This document shows, in pieces, positions 6,075 to 11,272 of a stretch of 11,272 nt of DNA. Positions within the stretch are counted from its first letter, which is position 1; each line of letters opens with the position of its first letter. The notes below the pieces were generated by a model. It ran no database searches and was not told the origin of the DNA. It saw only the letters and a program-made list of their open reading frames with translations. The translations under genes and the position numbers were made by a program. Source of the DNA: an uncultured bacterium (GTDB lineage Bacteria; Chloroflexota; Anaerolineae; JACIWP01); assembly GCA_903872005.1 (NCBI GenBank), contig CAIQJD010000633.1, forward strand, positions 1 through 11,272, written 5' to 3'.

Positions 6075-8171
6075 TCAGGGGGTGGGCTGGTAATTGGCAA
6101 AAGGATCTCCCACTGTGGACAGTTCGATGAGCGTCTCGGCGACGCGCTCTTCCACGCGCAGGACGCGGCTGCCGCTGTCACGCAACTGGCGTTCCTGTTC
6201 GGCGCTCAAGCGCAGGTCGCCGGCCCCGACGATGATGACTTCGCGCGCCCATTGCGCTTCGGCGACGGAGAAGCCGCACGCCGGCTGGTGGACATTCAAG
6301 AAGCGCAGCAGCGCGAACAACTCTTCGCGGCTGGCTAGCGGGCGCGCCAGAAACAGGTAACGGTGCAGGCCCTTGTCGGTGGGCAAGGGCGGCAACGCCG
6401 GCGCCCTTTCGGCCGGCGCCTGCGTCGGCGCGATTTCTACCGTCCAAATGGAGCCGCTGTCCAGCTCCACGGGGACGGCCAGCTCCATGCCGGCCGGCTC
6501 CAACGTATAATGGCCGGCCAATAGCGGCGCGAATTCGCACCACGTCTCCTGACCGCGGTGCGCCACGGCGGGATAGCCGCCGGCTTTCCGCGTCCCCACG
6601 CCGCGCAAGGTGAAGAGCGTATCGGGCTGGCCTTGCACGGTGCAGCGCAAGATCGAGAAGGGATGGGCGCTCGGCGCGCTGCTGATGCGCCAGTGCCACG
6701 CCGGCATGGTGAGCGGGATCGAACGCTCTTCGCCGGCCGCCAGCGTGATCTCCTCGACGGTCAGGGCCGCGCCCGCGACGCCGAGGCGATAGACGCCGGC
6801 CGACAACCCCCGGAAGGCAAAGACGCCGTCGGGGCCGGCGGCCTGGGCGGCATGAAAGCTCCCATCCGTCGCGTCGAGGAGCATGGTCTGGCCGGCCCCG
6901 CGCGCCAGGCGCCCGATGATGGCGGCCGGCGGCCAGGGCGGGGCGCTCGGCCGCGCCGCAGGCTGGCCGGCTTCGGTCAGCGCGGCGAAGATGTTGGAGA
7001 GGGACGCTCCCCCGTCCAATGCGCCCACCGCGGCCATCCGTAACGGCGCGTCGCGGTCGCCCCAGCGCTGCCGCTTCGGCTCATCGCGCAACATCTCGAT
7101 GATGGGAAGCTGGCCGCCGGGCTGGCGCGGGCTGAACCAGGCGTTGCGCTCCTCGCGCGGCTCGAAGCAGCCCAGGGCGTAATTGCCCAGGAGCGAGAAG
7201 GCCGCACAGAAGAATTGCCCCGGCGCGGCGGGGTAGAGCTTGCTGGCGCCCATCATGACGCGCGCCATCTCCAGGATGCGCGCCCCGTGGGTGAAGGGGC
7301 TGACGGCCGGGTAGCGCGCGTCGGTCATCTCGCCAATGGCGCAGCCGCCGGCCGTGGCCAGAATCGGGAGGGAGCGCCCCAGCCGCCGGCGCGCCTCGTT
7401 ATCGAGCAATTCGTGCCGCCGCCAACCGAGTGGCGTCTGAGCCAACTGGGCGTGGGAGTCGCGCCGCGAGAGCCGGTCGGCGTTGATCTCGTCGCGCGTG
7501 CGGCCGCCCCAGGCTGTTCCGTCCCAAGTTTCGGCCGAGCGCCGGCGATACTCGTCTTCCGCAAGGGGTTTGCCCTGCAGGGTAACCAGGTCGTTGGGAA
7601 AGTCCAGCGGCAGGTTGCCGGCCTGGATGCGGTGCGCCAGCCAGACGCCGCCAGCGAGCCAATCCTGATGGCCGGCGTCGCCGATGGCCTGCACGAGCGC
7701 GCCGACGAGGCCGGCGTCGCGACAGGCCGGCAGGCCGGGGAGGCCGCCCATTTGCAGGATCGCTTCGACATCGGCCAGGAGATGCGGCTGGTAGGAGGCG
7801 AGAATGTCGGCCGGCAAGCGTCCGCCGCGCCAGGTTTCGGGGTCGTCCAGGGGATTGCCCAGCTCAAAGTAGCGCACCCCGATGGCCGCGTAGGCTTGCA
7901 GCGCCTTCAACGTCTCGGCGGAAAGGCGGCCGGGCAAGGCGCGCGGCCGGCCGATCTGCACGATGGGCATGATGGCGCTCTCCAACAGCCGGCGCGCGAA
8001 GTCCAGCCCACCTTCGTGGCGGAAGGATACCCAGGCGATGCCCAGGGCGTGCAGCAAGGGAATCCAGCGCGTCTCGATGGCGACCGCGCCGGCCGCCATC
8101 GGGTAGCCCGGCGACCATTGGACGCCGATGCCGGTATCGCTGTGGGGTCGCGGAAAATCCTTCAGATCCAT
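6075..8171 (-). CDS. Glycosidase-like barrel protein with two Cna-B-like domains and an alpha/beta C-terminal domain
   Basis: A 698-residue protein I cannot name. Residues 1-340 look like a beta/alpha barrel of the clan GH-A glycosidase kind: strands GIGVQW (14-19), GIAWVSFR (44-51), IMPIVQIG (67-74), VRYFELGN (99-106) and LPILATAGG (268-276), with helices between. The places where the acid/base and nucleophile glutamates normally sit read GNP (P107) and TAGG (A274), so it is probably not a standard hydrolase. Two beta-sandwich domains follow (about 416-490 and 493-582), each with a matching F-x-x-L-x-AG-x-Y-x-L stretch (452-463 and 547-557), typical of Cna-B/prealbumin-like folds. After a proline/alanine linker (583-598) comes an alpha/beta domain with EVIIVGAGDLRL (644-655). 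There is no signal peptide or membrane helix, so it appears cytoplasmic. ATG at 8171 follows a strong purine-rich ribosome site and a promoter. It heads the nadK-recN operon. Confidence 0.8.
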   Translation of the reverse strand: MDLKDFPRPHSDTGIGVQWSPGYPMAAGAVAIETRWIPLLHALGIAWVSFRHEGGLDFARRLLESAIMPIVQIGRPRALPGRLSAETLKALQAYAAIGVRYFELGNPLDDPETWRGGRLPADILASYQPHLLADVEAILQMGGLPGLPACRDAGLVGALVQAIGDAGHQDWLAGGVWLAHRIQAGNLPLDFPNDLVTLQGKPLAEDEYRRRSAETWDGTAWGGRTRDEINADRLSRRDSHAQLAQTPLGWRRHELLDNEARRRLGRSLPILATAGGCAIGEMTDARYPAVSPFTHGARILEMARVMMGASKLYPAAPGQFFCAAFSLLGNYALGCFEPREERNAWFSPRQPGGQLPIIEMLRDEPKRQRWGDRDAPLRMAAVGALDGGASLSNIFAALTEAGQPAARPSAPPWPPAAIIGRLARGAGQTMLLDATDGSFHAAQAAGPDGVFAFRGLSAGVYRLGVAGAALTVEEITLAAGEERSIPLTMPAWHWRISSAPSAHPFSILRCTVQGQPDTLFTLRGVGTRKAGGYPAVAHRGQETWCEFAPLLAGHYTLEPAGMELAVPVELDSGSIWTVEIAPTQAPAERAPALPPLPTDKGLHRYLFLARPLASREELFALLRFLNVHQPACGFSVAEAQWAREVIIVGAGDLRLSAEQERQLRDSGSRVLRVEERVAETLIELSTVGDPFANYQPTP

Positions 8172-8182
8172 CGTCAAGCCCC

Positions 8183-8188
8183 CCTCCT
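8183..8188 (-). promoter_or_regulatory. Ribosome binding site of the barrel-protein gene
   Basis: AGGAGG on the minus strand, extended by a further run of G. It lies 11 bases before the ATG at 8171 and 5 bases before an in-frame TTG at 8177, so either codon could be used. The GTG at 8195 lies upstream of this site and is therefore an unlikely start. Confidence 0.65.
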
Positions 8189-8201
8189 GCCACACTATGC
8201 T

Positions 8202-8230
8202 ATTATAATCGAAATGGCGCAGGTTGTCTA
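8202..8230 (-). promoter_or_regulatory. Near-consensus sigma70-type promoter for the nadK-recN operon
   Basis: On the minus strand a -35 hexamer TAGACA (8225-8230, five of six matches to TTGACA) and a perfect -10 TATAAT (8202-8207) are separated by exactly 17 bases. Transcription would begin near 8195, giving a leader of about 24 bases before the ATG at 8171. It lies in the longest intergenic gap of the window, after the stop of the oxidoreductase gene at 8272. It is the best promoter seen here. Confidence 0.8.
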
Positions 8231-8271
8231 AGCGTATAGGGGGAATGCGTCGAGACAGACGCCGGCCGGGG

Positions 8272-9810
8272 CTAACGCTCGCAACAGGGGCGCGTCGTGT
8301 GGAAGCGCCGGCCGGTCCGCCGGCAGATGATCTGCATGATGTTGCGGCCCGACATGACGGCGGCCGGCAGTCCGCCGCCCGGCTCGACCCACTGGCCGGC
8401 CATGTAGAAGTTTGCCACGCCGGGGAGCGTTTTGGGGATGCCCTGGCCCAGCAACATCTTCAACGTGGCCGGCGAATAGGCCCAGCCCTGGGGCGAGCCT
8501 TGCCAGTTGCCGGTGTAGCGCCAGGTCGTGTAGGGCGTCGCCACGTCTACCACTTCCACGTCGCGGCGCAGACCGGGGAAGCGCGTCTCCAGAACCGAGA
8601 GGACGCTTTCCGCGATGGCGGATTTTTCGGCGGCGTAGGCCGGCGGATCGTTGCGCAGCTCGTTCCAATAGTTGAAGTCCGAGCCGAGCCAGACCTGCAG
8701 GGCTGATTTGCCGGTCGGGGCCATGGTGGGATCATAGCAGAAGTGGCGCAAGCGCAGCCAGTCGCGCGGCCGGCCAGCCAGGGTCGCCGGCGGGTTCAGC
8801 GGAAAGAGGACATCGTGCGGCTCGCGCGAGAAGTCGCGCGCCACGCCCAGCGAGACTACCACTAAGGGCTGGAAGACCGCCAGGTCGCGATAGTAGCGCC
8901 GAAACTCGTCGGTGACATACGTCTCGCCCAGCATGTCGAAGAGGGTGGCGCGCCCATCGGCGGCCGAGATGACGATGTCGCCGCGCGCTTCGCTGCCGTC
9001 TTGCAGGCGCACGCCCACGGCGCGGCCATCCTCGACCAGGATCTTCTCGACGCGGGCGCGATAGTGTATTTGGCCGCCCAGGTTGAGATAGCGCCGCTCG
9101 ATGGCGCGCGCCAGTTCCAGCGAGCCGCCGACGGGATAGCCGGCGTCGCCGCGATGGGTGGCCGGCAGGGGCAGCATGGTCGCCAGGGCGAGCGGGAATT
9201 CCGGCACGGCATAGTCAGGCGGGTTGAAGGCGAGGGCGAATGCCTGGCGCAGGAACGGATCGCGGAACCGCGCCGCGAAGCTCTGCACGGTGGCATTGCC
9301 GGCGCGCTTCAGGCCGGCCATGAAGCCGAGCATCATCGGCGCAGCCTTGACGATGTCCCACACGCCCATCAGCGCGCGCGGCTTGTCGGGCGCAAGCTCG
9401 ACCGTGGCGAAGCGCCGCAAGAGCGCGATGAAGTCATCAATCACAGCCGCGTCGCCCGGCGCCAGCTCCTTCATGTGTGTTTCCAGGCGGTCAATGTTGG
9501 TGTAGACGATGAAGGTTTTGCCGGCGGGGCCTTCGATGCGCCCCATCTCGGCGTGATTGACGATCGGCCGGCCGGGGAGCGCGCCCAGCTCTTCCCACAA
9601 GGGATAGAAGGCCGAGCCGGGTTTGGATCCGAGGAGCCAGTGCACGCTGCCATCGAAGACGTAGTCTTTGCGTTTCCAGGAGGTGCATAGGCCGCCCGGC
9701 AGATGGTGCATCTCGAAGATCTGCGAGCGGCAGCCGTTCATTTGTGCGTAACAGCCGGCCGCCAGGCCAGCCAGGCCAGCCCCAATAATCAGGACGGATG
9801 CGTCTGCCAT
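8272..9810 (-). CDS. FAD-dependent oxidoreductase, phytoene desaturase/CrtISO-like
   Basis: A 512-residue flavoprotein of the CrtI/CrtISO/retinol-saturase group, which desaturate, isomerise or reduce polyene and isoprenoid chains. The N-terminal dinucleotide-binding fold has SVLIIGAGLAGLAAG (5-19) with GAGLAG binding the FAD pyrophosphate, followed by PGGLCTSW (38-45). FDGSVHWLLG (52-61) is the usual substrate-side motif after the fold. The C-terminal FAD motif YMAGQWVEPGGGLPAAVMSG (469-488) is well preserved. Length matches the family (about 490-520). The start is ATG at 9810, with AAGGGA seven bases upstream. A GTG at 9825 in the same frame overlaps the sigma gene and has no such site. It begins 11 bp after the sigma factor stop, so the two are almost surely co-transcribed. 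No other carotenoid gene is in the window, so the substrate is open; a quinone, retinoid or lipid is possible. Confidence 0.9.
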   Translation of the reverse strand: MADASVLIIGAGLAGLAAGCYAQMNGCRSQIFEMHHLPGGLCTSWKRKDYVFDGSVHWLLGSKPGSAFYPLWEELGALPGRPIVNHAEMGRIEGPAGKTFIVYTNIDRLETHMKELAPGDAAVIDDFIALLRRFATVELAPDKPRALMGVWDIVKAAPMMLGFMAGLKRAGNATVQSFAARFRDPFLRQAFALAFNPPDYAVPEFPLALATMLPLPATHRGDAGYPVGGSLELARAIERRYLNLGGQIHYRARVEKILVEDGRAVGVRLQDGSEARGDIVISAADGRATLFDMLGETYVTDEFRRYYRDLAVFQPLVVVSLGVARDFSREPHDVLFPLNPPATLAGRPRDWLRLRHFCYDPTMAPTGKSALQVWLGSDFNYWNELRNDPPAYAAEKSAIAESVLSVLETRFPGLRRDVEVVDVATPYTTWRYTGNWQGSPQGWAYSPATLKMLLGQGIPKTLPGVANFYMAGQWVEPGGGLPAAVMSGRNIMQIICRRTGRRFHTTRPCCER

Positions 9811-9821
9811 GATGTGTCCCT

Positions 9822-10496
9822 TCACATGATCGGGATTGCAGAGATATGCGCGGCGGCCGACGTGGCCGGCCGCAGATAGGGCCGGCGCTCGCCATCCTTC
9901 GGCGCGGCCAGGGCTTGCTCCTGGCGCACCTTCTCGGCCATCGCCTCGCGCGCCCGGTGCAGCCGTGATTTGACCGCGCTTTCCGTCGTGTGCAGCGTCT
10001 CGGCCATCTCGGTGTACGACAGGTTATGCCAGTAGCGCAGGGTGATCGCCAGACGGTAGTCGGCCGGCAGGCTCTCCAACAGGCGCTGAATCTGCTCGCT
10101 CTGCTCGTGTTGCAGCGTGACCTGTTCGGGGCGCGGCCCGAAGTCGGGAATCTGCTCGTAAGGCGATTCGTCTTCCAGCGACACGGCGTGGTGGCGCCGG
10201 CGGCGCAGCAGGTCAATGCAGTAGTGCGATGCGACCGACAGGATCCACGATGAGAACTTGCGGCCGGCGTCATAGGTATTCAGGCGGGTATAGGCCCGCA
10301 GGAAGACCTCTTGCGCCGCGTCTTCGGCCTCGGTTGGATTGCCCAACATGCGATAGGCCAGGTTGTAGACCGGCGCCTGATAGGCCGCGACGATGGCGGC
10401 AAAGGCGCGCTTGTCGCCGGCGCGCGCCTGCTGGATCCAAACTTGTTCTTGTTGCATCTTTTCGAGCTGTTTATCGGTCCAATTGGTAGTCATCAT
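9822..10496 (-). CDS. ECF-type RNA polymerase sigma factor
   Basis: A 224-residue sigma factor of the extracytoplasmic function group, which directs RNA polymerase to a small set of stress or signal-dependent promoters. Region 2 (about 30-100) carries AFAAIVAAYQAPVYNLAYR, then NPTEAEDAAQEVFLRAY, which binds the core enzyme and the -10 element, and FSSWILSVASHYCIDLLRRR. Region 4 (about 138-190) has SLPADYRLAITLRYWHNLSY and the helix-turn-helix MAETLHTTESAVKSRLHRAR for the -35 element. A 34-residue tail follows, which typical ECF factors lack or have shorter. Two adjacent ATGs (10496, 10493) are possible starts, with GGTGG just upstream. The usual downstream partner, an anti-sigma factor with an HxxxCxxC zinc site and a membrane helix, is absent: the oxidoreductase follows after 11 bp. 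The radical SAM gene ends 28 bp upstream, so it may share that transcript. Confidence 0.95.
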   Translation of the reverse strand: MMTTNWTDKQLEKMQQEQVWIQQARAGDKRAFAAIVAAYQAPVYNLAYRMLGNPTEAEDAAQEVFLRAYTRLNTYDAGRKFSSWILSVASHYCIDLLRRRRHHAVSLEDESPYEQIPDFGPRPEQVTLQHEQSEQIQRLLESLPADYRLAITLRYWHNLSYTEMAETLHTTESAVKSRLHRAREAMAEKVRQEQALAAPKDGERRPYLRPATSAAAHISAIPIM

Positions 10497-10524
10497 TACG
10501 CCACCGCCCGGGCAAAAATCCTAT

Positions 10525-11272
10525 TCACTGCGCCTGTAACAGGGAGCCAACCCATTCGCGCCTGGCCCAAAGGGCGCAGCCGCCGCGCGTCTCCGTCAAA
10601 TGCTGACCATTCTCCCGCAGTTTCTGCAAGAAGCTGGACTGCAACGCCTGCTTGAGCGACACATCCCGCAAGTTCACATCCGAGAACGGCGCGAAGGGAC
10701 ACGGCTCCAGCCGGCCGTCGGGGCTGATGTGAACGAAGCCACGGCCGGCGGCCAGACAGCCCCCATACAGTTCCTCATCGCCGGGGAAGGCCACGAACAT
10801 GCCAGGGAACTCGGCCCGCAGGGCATTCAAGCGCGCCGGCTCGGCCTGGCGCTGCGCGTCGGTCATGCACAACTCTTCCGTGCCTTCTTGCGCCGGCACG
10901 TAGTCCACGAAGAAGAAGACCTTGCAGCCAGCGGCAACCAGCTCGGCCACGTAGTCGCGGCCGGTGAGCGTCTCGAAGTTGGCGGAAGTCACCGTCAGCG
11001 AGGCCCCGAAGAGGACGCCCTGCGCCTGAAGCATCCGCATCTTGTCCTGCACGCCGGCGTACACGCCGCCGCCACGCCGCGCATCGGTCTCGAACTGCCG
11101 GCCTTCCAGGCTGAGGATCGGCGTCACGTTCTTCTGGCGCTTGATCTTGGCGACCAGCGCCTCGTTCAGCAACATGCCGTTGGTGAAGAGCGGGAAGATG
11201 ATGCTCGGAAAGCCGGCCGCGATATCCAGGATTTCCGGCCGGGTCAGCGGCTCGCCGCCGGCCAGCATGACG
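10525..11272 (-). CDS. Radical SAM enzyme, C-terminal part (SPASM/twitch-like)
   Basis: About 249 codons of an enzyme that uses an iron-sulfur cluster and S-adenosylmethionine to start radical chemistry. The right edge cuts off the N-terminus with the CxxxCxxC cluster motif. The visible part opens with VMLAGGEPLTRPEI, the GGEP motif that holds the SAM amino group, followed by alternating strands and helices of the partial barrel. The C-terminal region (positions counted from the ATG at 11268) has spaced cysteines at 134, 171, 190 and 231 in the settings GGCLAAGRG, SPDGRLEPCPF and GGCALW. This resembles a SPASM or twitch domain carrying an extra iron-sulfur cluster. Such enzymes modify peptides or cofactors, but the substrate cannot be told. 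The GGEP-containing ATG at 11268 is an internal methionine, not the start. It ends 28 bp before the sigma gene. The family is secure; the function is unknown. Confidence 0.9.
   Translation of the reverse strand, partial: VMLAGGEPLTRPEILDIAAGFPSIIFPLFTNGMLLNEALVAKIKRQKNVTPILSLEGRQFETDARRGGGVYAGVQDKMRMLQAQGVLFGASLTVTSANFETLTGRDYVAELVAAGCKVFFFVDYVPAQEGTEELCMTDAQRQAEPARLNALRAEFPGMFVAFPGDEELYGGCLAAGRGFVHISPDGRLEPCPFAPFSDVNLRDVSLKQALQSSFLQKLRENGQHLTETRGGCALWARREWVGSLLQAQ

Noticed and set aside
6500..6510. Plus-strand TATAAT inside the barrel-protein gene
   Set aside because: No -35 partner and no plus-strand gene downstream; probably chance.
7215..8231. Plus-strand open frame of 338 codons opposite the barrel-protein gene
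   Set aside because: It runs through the promoter and start of the minus-strand gene, shows no domain, and has the composition of an antisense shadow.
8247..8262. Hairpin after the oxidoreductase stop (GCGTC arms, 6-base loop)
   Set aside because: Only five base pairs and no T-run on the minus strand after it, so it is not a convincing intrinsic terminator.
9755..9785. Short tandem-like repeat of GGCCAGCCA units
   Set aside because: It is explained by the codons of the glycine/alanine/leucine FAD-binding loop (GAGLAGLAAG) in the oxidoreductase.

Overview
The window is about 11.3 kb of GC-rich bacterial DNA (roughly two thirds G+C). All ten genes lie on the minus strand and are tightly packed. 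The largest gap, at 8172-8271, is about 100 bp and holds a promoter. No rRNA, tRNA, CRISPR array, insertion sequence or phage gene was seen. High GC, a B-box zinc-finger membrane protein, a glycosidase-like barrel fused to prealbumin-like domains, and a nadK/recN cluster fit a member of the Chloroflexota (Anaerolineae or Caldilineae type). That placement is an impression, not a phylogenetic result.

In order of transcription, from the right edge: (1) the C-terminal part of a radical SAM enzyme, cut by the right edge; (2) an ECF-type RNA polymerase sigma factor; (3) an FAD-dependent oxidoreductase of the phytoene desaturase/CrtISO type, starting 11 bp after the sigma gene. A near-consensus sigma70-type promoter (8202-8230) then starts a second unit: (4) a 698-residue cytoplasmic protein with a glycosidase-like barrel, two Cna-B/prealbumin-like domains and an alpha/beta C-terminal domain; (5) NAD kinase; (6) a B-box zinc-finger protein with about four membrane helices, overlapping nadK by 13 bp; (7) the DNA repair ATPase RecN; (8) an M20 (peptidase T-like) metallopeptidase; (9) a PAP2-family membrane phosphatase. 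The series ends with (10) a 66-residue antitoxin-like protein and (11, partial, cut by the left edge) a beta-class DNA methyltransferase.

Genes 4-9 read like one housekeeping operon in which cofactor synthesis (NADP), DNA repair, peptide turnover and lipid phosphate hydrolysis are co-transcribed without an obvious shared pathway. The sigma factor and oxidoreductase form a separate pair that may link envelope or light/oxidative stress to isoprenoid or carotenoid chemistry. The small gene plus methyltransferase at the left end looks like a later addition, because its base composition is lower in GC.

I see no clear new multi-gene system. The points most worth a second look are: the barrel protein, in which both glycosidase catalytic glutamates seem to be replaced; the sigma factor with no neighbouring anti-sigma gene; the strong excess of the palindrome GCCGGC; and the small gene beside the methyltransferase.
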